From the NCBI RefSeq assembly GCF_024054035.1, contig NZ_JAMXQU010000002.1, positions 124,001-188,000 of the forward strand: DNA of 64,000 nucleotides, given 5' to 3'. The notes beneath the pieces were generated by a model. It had not been told where the DNA came from. It did no database searches and saw only the letters and a program-made list of their open reading frames with translations. Both the position numbers and the translations under genes were made by a program. This document shows positions 1 to 9,498 of the stretch, piece by piece. Numbering within the stretch: the stretch's first letter is position 1; every line of letters begins with the position of its first letter. The DNA comes from Asaia lannensis NBRC 102526 (GTDB lineage Bacteria; Pseudomonadota; Alphaproteobacteria; Acetobacterales; Acetobacteraceae).

Positions 1-881
1 GCCTCATCCTCGAATTCGACATCCGAGTCACGGATGATGCGCAGAACGCCGCCTTCGGCAATTTCCATACCGGGAAACAGGCGATCGATATGCAGACGGA
101 TCACGTCTTCCAGCGCCACGAAGCGGACATCCGGCCGGATATCGGGTTCTTCCTTATGAGGTGCAGGCAAACGGATGAAGCGGTCGATCTGCTGGGGCAG
201 CAATATCAGTGCGTCCATCGAAAAACCGGGAACGGACGGATCGTGCAGCCGCAATGCAAGCGCCATGCCCAGATTGGGAATGAAGGGCATGGGATGCGAC
301 GGATCGATCGCGAGCGGCGTGAGAACCGGATAGATCTCGCTCTCGAATTTCGCAGCGATGCTCTCGCGTTCGGCCTCGGTCAGTTCTTCCCGCGTGCACA
401 GGCGTAGTCCAGCAGACGCAAGTTCGCTGCGGAGCATGCGCCAGATGCGCTGCTGTGCTGCAAAAAGCTTGGCGGCGCTGCGTCTCACACTTGTTAGCTG
501 ACGCGCCGGGGTCAGTCCGTCAGCCGACGGAACGACAAGTCCCTCGCGCACCTGTCCAACCAGCCCGGCCACACGCACAGAATAGAATTCATCGAGATTG
601 CTGGCGCTGATGGAAAGGAAGCGCAGGCGCTCAAGCAGCGGATGACGGCTGTTTTCAGCCTCTTCAATAACGCGCTGGTTGAAATCGAGCCATGACAGCT
701 CCCGATTGATGAAGCGTGAGGGCGAAGTCACAATCCCCGGGTCGGGAATACGCGCCACAGCACGCGTGGAACGAGGTGATCTCGCTTTCCTGGGGGCAGT
801 GGTTCGGGTTGCCTTGGGAGGAGCTGCCTCTGGAGCCTTTGCTGGCGACTCCTTGTCCGACGTCGACGTCACGCGATGCAT
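1..881 (-). CDS. ppk1: Polyphosphate kinase 1, N-terminal part (cut by window edge)
   Basis: Makes inorganic polyphosphate from ATP at the inner membrane. About 293 codons are visible; the family is usually about 700 residues, so the catalytic C-terminal half lies outside the window. After a Pro/Ala/Arg-rich leader of about 55 residues comes the N-terminal PPK1 signature FINRELSWLDFNQRV (residues 57-71), then PLLERLRFLSISASNLDEF (81-99), and the frame runs open to base 1. I used the ATG at 881. An in-frame ATG at 911 has a GGAG closer to it and is a real alternative; a stop lies just upstream of that. It follows hda by 60-90 bases on the same strand, so the two are probably cotranscribed, an arrangement common in alphaproteobacteria. 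The identification is certain; the start is not. Confidence 0.93.
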   Translation of the reverse strand, partial: MHRVTSTSDKESPAKAPEAAPPKATRTTAPRKARSPRSTRAVARIPDPGIVTSPSRFINRELSWLDFNQRVIEEAENSRHPLLERLRFLSISASNLDEFYSVRVAGLVGQVREGLVVPSADGLTPARQLTSVRRSAAKLFAAQQRIWRMLRSELASAGLRLCTREELTEAERESIAAKFESEIYPVLTPLAIDPSHPMPFIPNLGMALALRLHDPSVPGFSMDALILLPQQIDRFIRLPAPHKEEPDIRPDVRFVALEDVIRLHIDRLFPGMEIAEGGVLRIIRDSDVEFEDE

Positions 882-972
882 TTCCTGTTTCTGACCAATA
901 CGTAAACGCAGCATCCGCTCCGGAGCGCCCTACGTCAAACCCCTTCACCCAATCATCACAAACTTGTCGCGT

Positions 973-1704
973 TCAGCCCTCTTCCTCGGAGGTTTCGTGC
1001 AGAAGACCCGAAAGAACCGCACGCGCCATAGCGCGCGTGAGTGGCTTCTTCTGGGCAAGTCCTGCCTGATCGAGCCTGTCCACGGCGGCCACGATCGCAT
1101 CGCCCGTGCGCGGAAGATGACAGAGCAACCAGTCCAGAATCGGGTTGGAGACGATCATCTGGCGCTCGGCGATCAGACGAAGAAGCAGCGCAAACCGCAG
1201 TCTGTCTTCAGGTGGCAGAACCGGCACGACGGTCACAGCACGCAAACGACTGGCCAGATCGGGCAGGATAATACCCATGCGGCTCGGTGCGGTCCGCGAA
1301 GCCATAAGCAGCGTGATGCGCTGCTCGCGTGCAAGGTTGAGCAGATGCAGCAATGCCCGCTCCGATGTCACCCTGTCCAGATGATCCAGGGCGAGCGCCG
1401 CAGGCAGGGAGTCGGTCAGCTGCGCGATATCGGGCTCATCGAGCTGGGCAGCATCGATCACACGTGTATGACGTCGCGCGGCCCATATATGCAGGAGATG
1501 GGTTTTGCCGCAGCTATCCGCCCCGCAAAGCAGCAGGCGTCGATCGGGCCAGCCCGTCTGATTGAGCCAGTGGCGCGCCTGTGCATTCGACGATGCTGGG
1601 ATAAAATGCTGTGCCGCAACGCTTGCCGGCGGCTTGAGAGCAAGCGCAAGCTGGGCAGAAGCGCTCAGCGACGCCAATCCGTCATTTCCCGCTTCTTTGT
1701 CCAT
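973..1704 (-). CDS. hda: DnaA-regulatory inactivator Hda / DnaA-like AAA+ protein
   Basis: Small DnaA-related AAA+ protein (243 residues) that, in the known family, works with the DNA-loaded sliding clamp to stimulate ATP hydrolysis by DnaA and prevent re-initiation of replication. A Walker-A-like loop [11 protein letters not shown] is near residues 61-71, followed by the DnaA-like [10 protein letters not shown] Walker B/sensor region. The DnaA C-terminal DNA-binding domain is absent, as expected for Hda. The open frame extends upstream to 1827, but that would overlap purM; the ATG at 1704 gives a normal family length and leaves a 95-base divergent promoter region before purM. Followed by ppk1 on the same strand. 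Confidence 0.85.
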   Translation of the reverse strand: MDKEAGNDGLASLSASAQLALALKPPASVAAQHFIPASSNAQARHWLNQTGWPDRRLLLCGADSCGKTHLLHIWAARRHTRVIDAAQLDEPDIAQLTDSLPAALALDHLDRVTSERALLHLLNLAREQRITLLMASRTAPSRMGIILPDLASRLRAVTVVPVLPPEDRLRFALLLRLIAERQMIVSNPILDWLLCHLPRTGDAIVAAVDRLDQAGLAQKKPLTRAMARAVLSGLLHETSEEEG

Positions 1705-1799
1705 CCAATAGCCGTTCCGGTCCTTTCCGAGCCGGGTCGGCTCCTTTAGAAGGACAGATACTAACGCAACTGGCCAGGTTTTTCGAGCGAGGCGACAGC

Positions 1800-2858
1800 A
1801 TGACCGATCCAATCTCTCCTTCAGCAAGCTATCGCCAGTCCGGTGTCGATATCGAAGCTGGCGATGCCCTGGTCGAGGCGATCAAGCCCGCCGCAAAATC
1901 GACCGACCGGCCCGGCACGATGGGCGGCCTGGGTGGCTTTGGCGCATTGTTCGATCTCAAGGCCGCGGGTTTCACCGATCCTGTTCTTGTGAGCTGCACC
2001 GACGGTGTCGGCACCAAGCTCATGGTTGCCATCGAGAGCGGCCAGCATGACACGGTCGGTATCGATCTCGTGGCCATGTGCGTGAACGACCTGGTGGTAC
2101 AGGGCGCACAGCCTCTGTTCTTCCTCGATTATCTCGCGACAGGCAAACTCTCCGTCGAGGATGCTGCGCGTGTGATCCAGGGCATTGCGCAGGCCTGCCG
2201 CGAAACGGACTGTGCCCTTGTCGGGGGGGAAACCGCGGAAATGCCCGGCATGTACGAAGCCGGCCATTACGATCTCGCCGGTTTCAGTGTCGGAGCCGCC
2301 GAACGCTCGGCACTTCTGCCTTCCGGTATTGCAGAAGGCGATACGCTGATCGCGCTGCCCTCTTCCGGCGTGCACTCCAACGGCTATTCTCTTGTGCGCA
2401 GCATCAAGACGATGAGCGGCCTGGAATGGAACAGCGAAGCGCCTTTCGAACCGGGCAGCACATTGGCCGAAGCACTTCTTCGTCCCACCGCACTTTACGT
2501 GCGTACAGTCATGGCGCTGCATCGTGCCGGCCTGCTGCATGGCTGCGCACATATCACGGGCGGCGGTTTGCCGGGCAATCTGCCGCGCGTCCTGCCCGAA
2601 GGACTGGGTGTGCAGATCGAAGCCGATACCTGGCCTGTGCCGCCCGTGTTCCGCTGGCTCGCCACTGCAGGCAACGTCACGCAGGACGAAATGCTCAAGG
2701 TTTTCAACTGCGGCATCGGCATGGTGCTGATTACCCCAGAGCCCGACAAGGTTCTGGCAATGCTCGAAGAGCGTGGCGAAAAGGGATACCGCATCGGTGA
2801 CGTCACCGCGAGCGGCCCGCGCTTCGTACTCGATGGCAAGGTCGATTTCGCTCTATGA
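1800..2858 (+). CDS. purM: Phosphoribosylformylglycinamidine cyclo-ligase (AIR synthase)
   Basis: Fifth step of de novo purine synthesis: ATP-dependent closure of FGAM to aminoimidazole ribotide in the cytoplasm. The 352-residue protein has the family's normal length and the conserved [15 protein letters not shown] start, the Gly-rich [15 protein letters not shown] segment, the CTDGVGTKL nucleotide loop and [11 protein letters not shown]. Its stop overlaps the start of purN by four bases (ATGA), so the two are translationally coupled. Divergent from hda. Confidence 0.98.
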   Translation: MTDPISPSASYRQSGVDIEAGDALVEAIKPAAKSTDRPGTMGGLGGFGALFDLKAAGFTDPVLVSCTDGVGTKLMVAIESGQHDTVGIDLVAMCVNDLVVQGAQPLFFLDYLATGKLSVEDAARVIQGIAQACRETDCALVGGETAEMPGMYEAGHYDLAGFSVGAAERSALLPSGIAEGDTLIALPSSGVHSNGYSLVRSIKTMSGLEWNSEAPFEPGSTLAEALLRPTALYVRTVMALHRAGLLHGCAHITGGGLPGNLPRVLPEGLGVQIEADTWPVPPVFRWLATAGNVTQDEMLKVFNCGIGMVLITPEPDKVLAMLEERGEKGYRIGDVTASGPRFVLDGKVDFAL

Positions 2859-3433
2859 CCAAGACGCCTGTCGCCATTCTTATCAGCGGGCGTGGCAGCA
2901 ACATGAAAGCGCTGATCGAGGCCTGTGCACAGCCGGACTATCCGGCACGCATTGCGCTCGTGCTCAGCAATAACCCCGATGCGCCCGGGCTCGAAACCGC
3001 ACGGGCAGCAGGGCTCGACACTTGCGCGATCGATCATCGCCTCTACCCGAAAGACCGGGAAGGCCATGAAAAGGCGATCGACGATGCGTTGCGCAGGGCG
3101 GGAGTCGAGGTGATCTGCCTGGCCGGGTACATGCGTGTGCTCACCCCATGGCTTGTCGAGCGCTGGGCGGGTCATATGCTCAACATTCACCCGAGCCTGC
3201 TTCCTGCCTATCCCGGTCTCGACACGCACGAGCGCGCTCTCGCTGCCGGTGAGGCATTTCACGGCTGCACCGTCCATCTGGTGACGGATGGCGTGGATGA
3301 AGGGCCGATTCTCAAACAGGCCCGCGTACCGGTGCACGCCGACGATACGCCGCAAAGTCTTGCCGCGAGGGTGCTCGATCAGGAGCACCATCTCTACCCT
3401 GCCGCACTGGCGGAATTTCTGAAAAACCCTTGA
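2855..3433 (+). CDS. purN: Phosphoribosylglycinamide formyltransferase (10-formyl-THF dependent)
   Basis: Third step of purine synthesis: transfers a formyl group from 10-formyl-tetrahydrofolate to GAR. The 192 residues carry the N-terminal [16 protein letters not shown] loop, the catalytic region [22 protein letters not shown] (Asn, His) and the [13 protein letters not shown] motif with the catalytic Asp. Coupled to purM by an ATGA overlap and closed by a strong intrinsic terminator five bases downstream, so purMN is a two-gene operon. Confidence 0.98.
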   Translation: MTKTPVAILISGRGSNMKALIEACAQPDYPARIALVLSNNPDAPGLETARAAGLDTCAIDHRLYPKDREGHEKAIDDALRRAGVEVICLAGYMRVLTPWLVERWAGHMLNIHPSLLPAYPGLDTHERALAAGEAFHGCTVHLVTDGVDEGPILKQARVPVHADDTPQSLAARVLDQEHHLYPAALAEFLKNP

Positions 3434-3438
3434 AAAAA

Positions 3439-3462
3439 GCCCGGCTTGGACCGGGCCTTTTT
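3439..3462 (+). terminator. Rho-independent terminator after purN
   Basis: Six-base GC stem (GCCCGG/CCGGGC) with a 6-nt loop followed by C and five T. An A-run on the other side means it may also work for the opposing strand, where the DUF2142 gene ends at 3511. Confidence 0.9.
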
Positions 3463-3510
3463 ACAGAGCTGGTATGGACGCGCTCTTTATCGGCCCGGGC
3501 CCTTCAGATC

Positions 3511-4902
3511 TCACCAGTAACGCGACGCCAGCTCGCATGTGAGGGTCACAACATCCACGATCAGAAAGAGGCTGAAACCCAGCATTGCCACCTGATGCAT
3601 CGGCTTTTTATCTGCCACCTGCCCGGCCGTGCAGACACGCGGAAAGACCAGCGCCAGAAAAGGCGCGATTGGCAGGAAGTAGCGCCCCTGCACGCCATCG
3701 ATAATCGGCGCCCCCACAGGGGTCCAGATCACATAGAGCGAGAAATAGACGGCCCCCACGGCAAGCAGCATGGCGAGCACCGTCACGAACGCCGTCTTCG
3801 CATTCTGGGCAAGCGCTCTGTTTGCAAACGCAGGATACAAACAAAAGCAGAGTGTTCCGGCGATCGTAAGGTAGACAATGCGATAAAACCAGGCCGGGAA
3901 CAGGGTATCCAACCAGCCAAGTACTCCGATGAACTCGTGGATATTATGCCCTAGATTCACTTTGAGTGTTGTGTAGGCCAACATCGGCAGCGAAAGGGGA
4001 TGTGTCAGCACCCAATGTACCTGCCCGCTATCCGAGGTTCCCGATCCGTCGAGAAACTGTATTTTCGTGGGGTTGAGGCCGATCTTCTGCCAGACCAGAA
4101 ATGCCAGCGCGCTCGCGAGGAAGGGCATAGCCCGGTCAAGCATTTTGCCCGGCAAACGAAAACCGAGAGGAATAAGACTGCACAAGAGCAAGGGCGGTTT
4201 GCTCACAGTCAGAACGGCGAACAGACAGGATATCGCGATCCAGAAGTGCCGTGACCCGGGGTTCTGGGCATCGAGACGAGTCAGCAAAGCCGCCGTCACG
4301 ATAGACAGGCCGATCAATATACCGTCCTGCGAACACGACGCCCCTACAGCGATGACCATCGGCAGGCTCGCAAGGACCGCCAGATACAGCGTGCCACGAC
4401 GCGCAAGTCCGATACCGAGCGCGCAGAGTGCTATCGTAAAGACAACATTGACCGTTCTGACCGCATAGCTGGTCTGGAGAATCGTTGCATTCCAAGCCCG
4501 CGCGAGCGCCGTGGTAATCGCGCCGGGAATATAGGTGATCGGAGCATAGATCACGGTATTGGGGAACGACACCCAGATTCGTTTCTGATCCCAGCGCCTT
4601 TCGGACAGGGCGAGAAGCTCGTTCATCTGCACCTTGGCCTGCGCATTGAAACGCAGTGAGTTCAGAAGTTCAGACTCAGCTGGGAAATCCGCCGGGAGAT
4701 AGCCTCCCGCATCGTTCGTGCCCAGCTTGAGCCCGATCAGCCCCCCTTGGGAAATCTGTGTAATCCGTGCGAGATGATTGCGTTCATCGGGCGTCTGGCC
4801 TGGCGGCGTAAGAAGCACGCAGGCCATTCCCATAAGGGCCGCGAAGAACACATAGACCAGTGCGGGGGAGACGGGCAGACCCGCCTTGAAGCTGCGTAAC
4901 AA
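3511..4902 (-). CDS. DUF2142 family polytopic membrane protein
   Basis: Predicted inner-membrane protein of 463 residues with about ten or more hydrophobic segments. The first transmembrane helix is followed by the DUF2142 hallmark PPGQTPDERNHLARITQIS (residues 33-51), which resembles the Asp/Glu-containing first periplasmic loop of lipid-linked sugar glycosyltransferases (GT-C fold). Family members sit in surface-polysaccharide loci and are suspected, not proven, to transfer sugars from polyprenyl-phosphate carriers. It lies 61 bases downstream of a GtrB-like GT2 gene on the same strand, which would supply such a polyprenyl-phosphate sugar. The pairing is the best clue to function; substrate unknown. 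Confidence 0.85.
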   Translation of the reverse strand: MLRSFKAGLPVSPALVYVFFAALMGMACVLLTPPGQTPDERNHLARITQISQGGLIGLKLGTNDAGGYLPADFPAESELLNSLRFNAQAKVQMNELLALSERRWDQKRIWVSFPNTVIYAPITYIPGAITTALARAWNATILQTSYAVRTVNVVFTIALCALGIGLARRGTLYLAVLASLPMVIAVGASCSQDGILIGLSIVTAALLTRLDAQNPGSRHFWIAISCLFAVLTVSKPPLLLCSLIPLGFRLPGKMLDRAMPFLASALAFLVWQKIGLNPTKIQFLDGSGTSDSGQVHWVLTHPLSLPMLAYTTLKVNLGHNIHEFIGVLGWLDTLFPAWFYRIVYLTIAGTLCFCLYPAFANRALAQNAKTAFVTVLAMLLAVGAVYFSLYVIWTPVGAPIIDGVQGRYFLPIAPFLALVFPRVCTAGQVADKKPMHQVAMLGFSLFLIVDVVTLTCELASRYW

Positions 4903-4963
4903 GACATATTCCCGAAATTATGGGCACACCGTCCCATAGAGCGAACTAAACCCGATAGCGCGG

Positions 4964-5950
4964 TTACAGGTCGATGCGCGGGGGAGCCGAAAGCGCCAGA
5001 TAAGCCAGTCTTTTGCTTTCCTGCCTCCCAAGTGCGACGCTGTTCAGGATAAGCCCGCAAACAAGTGAGAGCGCAGCCAGAAGCTCCAGCCCCGTCGCCA
5101 GAACGGCAGACGGAAGATGCGGCACCGTATGCGTTTCAATAAAGTCCAGAACCGAACGCAGGCCGACGAGACCGCCAAGAAGAGCAAGCACGACCCCGAT
5201 CGAACCAAAAAACAGGAAGGGCCGCTCCTGCTTGAGAAGATTGACGATCGTACCGAGAATCCGGAACCCGTCCTTATAGGTATTAAGCTTGGAGAAAGAC
5301 CCCTCCGGTCGCTCGCTATAGCGCGTCTGAACCTCGCCCATCGACATGTTCAGCTCGAGCGTATGGACGGTAAACTCCGTTTCCGTTTCGAAACCCGATG
5401 AAAGAGCGGGGAAGGATTTGACGAAGCGGCGGCTGAACACGCGATAGCCCGACAGCATATCCGATTGCCCACGGCCAAAAAGGCTCACAACAAGACCGGT
5501 CAGAACCTTGTTGCCAAGGACATGCCCAGGTCGATAAGCCGCGGCTTCTTCATGGTTACGCACGCCCATGACTGTATCGTGGCCGTTTTCGAGCGCCATG
5601 CGTACCATTTTCGGCGCAGCGGCTGCCTCATATGTTCCATCGCCATCGATCAGCACATAGAAATCGGCTTCGATATCGGCGAACATACGCCGTATGACAT
5701 GACCCTTGCCCTGCAAGCGCTCTCGTCGGGTAATTGCCCCTGCATCTCTGGCGAATGCCATCGTTCGATCGGTCGAATTATTGTCGTAAACATAGATTGC
5801 CGAATCGGGCAGGGCAGCACGCATATCACGCACGACCCCGGCAATCGTGACCTCTTCGTTATAACAGGGAATCAGCACTGCGATCCGATAGGCTGAGAGT
5901 GAAGTCACGTTTTCAGCGACCTGATCCTGACGGAGAAACTCAGTCTGCAT
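4964..5950 (-). CDS. Family 2 glycosyltransferase (polyprenyl-phosphate sugar synthase-like)
   Basis: 328 residues. The N-terminal GT-A domain has IAVLIPCYNEEVTIAGVV (residues 28-45) and the nucleotide-sugar/metal DxD region VLIDGDGTYEA. The C-terminus has two hydrophobic helices (about 245-270 and 285-310) that would anchor it to the inner membrane, as in GtrB or dolichyl-phosphate-mannose-synthase-like enzymes. It probably loads a hexose onto undecaprenyl phosphate for the DUF2142 protein encoded just downstream. The sugar cannot be read from sequence. Confidence 0.88.
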   Translation of the reverse strand: MQTEFLRQDQVAENVTSLSAYRIAVLIPCYNEEVTIAGVVRDMRAALPDSAIYVYDNNSTDRTMAFARDAGAITRRERLQGKGHVIRRMFADIEADFYVLIDGDGTYEAAAAPKMVRMALENGHDTVMGVRNHEEAAAYRPGHVLGNKVLTGLVVSLFGRGQSDMLSGYRVFSRRFVKSFPALSSGFETETEFTVHTLELNMSMGEVQTRYSERPEGSFSKLNTYKDGFRILGTIVNLLKQERPFLFFGSIGVVLALLGGLVGLRSVLDFIETHTVPHLPSAVLATGLELLAALSLVCGLILNSVALGRQESKRLAYLALSAPPRIDL

Positions 5951-6078
5951 TACTCTCTCTATACGAAACGGTCATTACAGTTCGCTCCTAGCATTATGGC
6001 GGTCAGGAGACCAGATCGCATCCGTTACGATAGACAACATTGCGCAACCAATGTGAGATAGCGGGACTGGACACCGCT

Positions 6079-6912
6079 CTAACGCAACGCGTTCGTCCCA
6101 TGCTCCTGTAGTACCTTCCGGAGTTCCGGCAGAAGCTCGGCGGGATCGCGCTCCCAGAGCCGAGGGCTGATCAGTTCGATCGACCATGGACCATCATAAC
6201 CACTCAGCCGCACCGCTTCAGACCAGGCTGGAAGGTCGATCTCCCCTCTCCCCGGCATGCAATCGCGCAGAACTGTTTCATCCCAGCCCTCACCCTGCCT
6301 CGGTACACGGCCATCGCAGAAATGCACACCGAAGATACGCCTTGGATCGAGAAGGGCAATATCGTCCGGCACCGCGCCCGAAGCATGAAAATGCCAGAAA
6401 TCCACGACGACACCGACATTCTCCGATTCGACACGCTCCATAATCTCCTGTGCCTGCGCCAGCGTCCGGAATTGTGTGAAGGCAGGAAGCTCGATCATGT
6501 AACGCATGCCGTACTCACGGCCTATGGCAGCAATCGCGCCTATATTGCGCGTCATGATATCCATGATCTGCTCGTACGGCAGATGATCGATGCCATTGCG
6601 AGGCAGCACCATGACGGTTTGCGCTCCAAGCTCACAGGCTTCGACCGTAATCCTGCGCGCTTCGGCAAGTAACGCTTCGAAGGCCTGCGGCTCATGACGC
6701 TCGATATGATCCAGAGCACTTACATGGCTCACGCGCAGTCCAGCGTCATTTACGGCGCAGCGGAGTGCCTCGATCGATCCGCCACAGGCAAGGTACCGAG
6801 CAAGCTTCGGATAGAAAATTTCCAGATCGGTAAACCCGGCCTCGCGAGCAAGCCGGATATCCATCATCAGATTGGTGTGGAAGCTCGATATGCCGTGCAG
6901 AGCCATACGCAT
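6079..6912 (-). CDS. Sugar phosphate isomerase/epimerase (xylose-isomerase-like TIM barrel)
   Basis: 277 residues of the AP-endonuclease-2/xylose isomerase-like barrel family. Visible hallmarks are HGISSFHTNLMMDIRLAREAGFTDLEIFYPK at the N-terminus, MIELPAFTQ, VVDFWHFHASG and FGVHFCDGR (metal-binding Glu, Asp, His positions) and WSIELISPR near the C-terminus. I start it at the ATG at 6912, which has GGAAAGGA eight bases upstream; an upstream in-frame ATG at 6978 lacks a good site. It is divergent from a sugar-porter MFS gene, which suggests a small sugar or polyol catabolic unit. The substrate is not deducible. Confidence 0.85.
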   Translation of the reverse strand: MRMALHGISSFHTNLMMDIRLAREAGFTDLEIFYPKLARYLACGGSIEALRCAVNDAGLRVSHVSALDHIERHEPQAFEALLAEARRITVEACELGAQTVMVLPRNGIDHLPYEQIMDIMTRNIGAIAAIGREYGMRYMIELPAFTQFRTLAQAQEIMERVESENVGVVVDFWHFHASGAVPDDIALLDPRRIFGVHFCDGRVPRQGEGWDETVLRDCMPGRGEIDLPAWSEAVRLSGYDGPWSIELISPRLWERDPAELLPELRKVLQEHGTNALR

Positions 6913-7215
6913 GGTGTAGGTCCTTTCCGAATTCCCTGCGGGTCTATCCCCTCTGGATATGCCGCCGATGAACCCCATCGTGCCTTACCCTGCGCACGGC
7001 ATGAGAGCGCGCCCTTGATGGAAAACCATCGGATTAGCGATACGCTTTCGCACGGACGCGCTTACGCTTCGAAGGTTACATAAATGTCACGTTCGAGGTT
7101 TCATCATGATTGACTCTCTCCTGCCCCCCTGTGCGCCGAAGGCGGAGTATCGACCCGCAGCGCGTTTTCGCATCCGGCATATCGGCTTCAATCGCAACAG
7201 CGACGGAGCATCGTC
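6913..7215. promoter_or_regulatory. Divergent intergenic region, isomerase / MFS transporter
   Basis: About 300 bases without a gene, holding the promoters for both flanking genes. It contains a short inverted repeat GATGG-aaaa-CCATC at 7017-7030 and a near-palindrome GTTACA-taaa-TGTCAC at 7074-7089, either of which could be a regulator site. No regulator gene is adjacent, so the controlling protein is unknown. Confidence 0.4.
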
Positions 7216-8691
7216 ATGAACCGGATAAAAGATCTGGTCGGCGTCGCCTCGGAACGTCACGATGTCGGCTATGTACTGCGTCTTTGCGCCGTTGCCGCGC
7301 TGGGCGGAATTCTGTTCGGCTACGATACTTCGGTGATCTCGGGCGCAATCGGGCCAATCAGAGCCTATTTCCACCTGGGCGATGCTGCGACAGGCTGGGC
7401 AGTCTCGAGTGTCATTCTGGGCTGCATTCTCGGCGCCTTCTGCTCAGGATGGCTGGCACAGACACTGGGACGACGTCTGACCCTGTTCGTCTGCGCCATA
7501 CTCTTTTCGGTGCAATCCATCGGTGCTGCGCTCGCACCGGATTTCCTCCAATTCGTGGTTTATCGCATTCTCGGCGGGCTGGCGGTTGGCATCGCTTCGG
7601 CAGTATCGCCCATGTATATGTCCGAGGTCTCACCGAAAGACATGCGCGGCCGTGCCCTGTCGATGGAGCAGTTCGCAATCGTGCTCGGCGCCTTGATTGT
7701 CTATATCGTGAATTATCTCATTGCCGCGCATTCCAGCGCATCATGGCTCGAAACGACAGGCTGGCGCTGGATGCTGGGGTCGGAAATCGTCCCTTGCCTC
7801 ATTTTCTGCACCACGATTTTCCTCATTCCCGAATCCCCACGCTGGCACATGATCAAGGGCAAGGAAGACCGTGCATTCAGGACATTGAGCCGTATCTCCA
7901 ACCCGACCCATGCCCGCTCCCTGATGGAGGAGATACGCAACTCACTGAGCGAACATGGCGTCAAAGGTCACGGTCTGCGCACGATCCTGCACGATCGTCG
8001 CGCACGCTGGATCGTCTTTATCGGTGCGATGATCGCAGGTCTGCAGCAATTCACCGGGATCAATATCGTCGTCTATTACGCCCCGATGTTACTGAGCAAT
8101 TCGAGCGGCAGCCTGAAAAACGCTCTGTTCCAGACCATCTGGATCGGCGTTGCCAATCTGATAGGCGGTATGATCGGCGCCTGGATCGTCGATAGAAAAG
8201 GTCGACGTCCCCTGATCCTGTGGGGATCGCTGGGCATGACTCTGGGTCTGCTCGCCTCGTCCATCGCGCTCTATACGCAGGATACGGGACTGCTCGCCCT
8301 GTTCGGCCTACTGTTCTACATGCTGATGTTCGGACTTTCCTGGGGGCCGGTCGCCTGGATCCTCGTCTCGGAAATATTCCCCAATCACATCCGCTCGGTC
8401 GGTATGAGCCTTGCTGTCGCGGCGAACTGGGTGATGAATTTCGTCGTAGCGCAAAGCTTTCCGATGCTTGCCGGCAATCGCTTTCTGAACGAGGCATTCC
8501 ACGGTGCTTTTTCGATGTGGCTTTTTGCCCTGCTCTGCCTCGGGTCGATGGCCTTCGTTCTGCGCTTCGTCCCGGAAACACGTGGTGTGTCGCTTGAAAA
8601 AATAGAGGCCTGTATGGTTGGATCGCCCGATCCTGTCCGGCAACGACCGATGTCCCAGCCGCTGGAACCCTCCCCCGTCAATCGTGCCTGA
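7216..8691 (+). CDS. Sugar porter family MFS transporter
   Basis: Twelve-helix inner-membrane sugar:H+ symporter-type protein, 491 residues, typical for the XylE/GalP/AraE group. Signatures: GGILFGYDTSVISGAIGPI in helix 1, LGRRLTLF in the loop 2-3, IPESPRWHMIKGKEDRAF before the central loop, QQFTGINIVVYYAPMLL in helix 7, DRKGRRPLILWG, and PETRGVSLEKIE at the end of helix 12. SD GGAG is eight bases before the ATG. Shares a roughly 300-base divergent region with the isomerase gene; the 3' end overlaps the convergent P-loop gene by 14 bases. Confidence 0.93.
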   Translation: MNRIKDLVGVASERHDVGYVLRLCAVAALGGILFGYDTSVISGAIGPIRAYFHLGDAATGWAVSSVILGCILGAFCSGWLAQTLGRRLTLFVCAILFSVQSIGAALAPDFLQFVVYRILGGLAVGIASAVSPMYMSEVSPKDMRGRALSMEQFAIVLGALIVYIVNYLIAAHSSASWLETTGWRWMLGSEIVPCLIFCTTIFLIPESPRWHMIKGKEDRAFRTLSRISNPTHARSLMEEIRNSLSEHGVKGHGLRTILHDRRARWIVFIGAMIAGLQQFTGINIVVYYAPMLLSNSSGSLKNALFQTIWIGVANLIGGMIGAWIVDRKGRRPLILWGSLGMTLGLLASSIALYTQDTGLLALFGLLFYMLMFGLSWGPVAWILVSEIFPNHIRSVGMSLAVAANWVMNFVVAQSFPMLAGNRFLNEAFHGAFSMWLFALLCLGSMAFVLRFVPETRGVSLEKIEACMVGSPDPVRQRPMSQPLEPSPVNRA

Positions 8692-9247
8692 GCACCAGGC
8701 CGTTGCTGACACCCTGAAATGACAGCCCCTCGCTCTGACAGAAAACGCGATAAGCACGTGGCGAAAGCAGAGCGAGGCGTGGTTTCGTCATCGCGTCGAA
8801 AACCAGGCGATAACGTTGCCTGTTTTGGCGCGTCGGGCCGATGATATGACGCAACATTGTCCAGCGTACCGGCTCGCATGCAAGCCCCGGAACACCACCA
8901 GCACGTGTGCCGGCATGACGACACCGTTTTACGTAGCGAACGAGGCTGCGGAGCATGGAGCACTCAAGCAGGATAAGGCCTGTTGCCCGGTCGATACGCG
9001 ACGCCAGACAAGATGAATAATTTCCGTCCATTACCCATTCATCACGTGCAATCAGCACGGCATGGTCCGCAATAAAATCGTTCTCCTGCCTGAGGGTATC
9101 GAAGCCCCCCGTTTCATAACGCAGTTGATCCAGGTGAAAGACCGGCAGTCCGGTTTTACCCCCTATCATTCGGGCCAGAGTCGACTTGCCACTATTAGAA
9201 GGACCGATGATACAAATCCGTGGTCCAAGATCAGAAAGGCCAGGCAA
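8678..9247 (-). CDS. Small P-loop NTPase, adenylate-kinase/FlaR-like
   Basis: Cytoplasmic AAA/kinase-like protein with an N-terminal Walker A loop GPSNSGKST, then FHLDQLRY and WVMDGNYSS, the order seen in 'DNA topology modulation protein FlaR'-like P-loop kinases. Function and substrate of this family are not established. I chose the TTG at 9247 because GGGAGG precedes it by six bases and the resulting 189 residues match the family length. ATG codons at 9388 and 9499 are in frame, but the sequence they add looks like non-coding Arg/Cys-rich text. The end overlaps the convergent MFS gene by 14 bases. Confidence 0.7.
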   Translation of the reverse strand: MPGLSDLGPRICIIGPSNSGKSTLARMIGGKTGLPVFHLDQLRYETGGFDTLRQENDFIADHAVLIARDEWVMDGNYSSCLASRIDRATGLILLECSMLRSLVRYVKRCRHAGTRAGGVPGLACEPVRWTMLRHIIGPTRQNRQRYRLVFDAMTKPRLALLSPRAYRVFCQSEGLSFQGVSNGLVLRHD

Positions 9248-9498
9248 GCTTCTGCCTCCCAGGTACGAAACATCGATCGTTACAAGCTTGCAGGCAACAG
9301 CTTTTGCCCGATGCGGCCAAGCATTCGCGCAGCGGCTGAGGCGCAATTCATCCTGCCTGTCATCCCGCGCCTGTTTCTCATCATGCATGATGACAGGATC
9401 CGTGGCACAGAGGATTTTTGCGGCACTGCCGTGACTGTAACCCCGATATAGGTCTGGACCGGAGCGGCACCTGTCCCGACATGTGAAAAGAGATAGCA

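Noticed and set aside
3430-3954. Plus-strand frame after purN
   Set aside because: Starts inside the terminator and is antisense to the DUF2142 gene.
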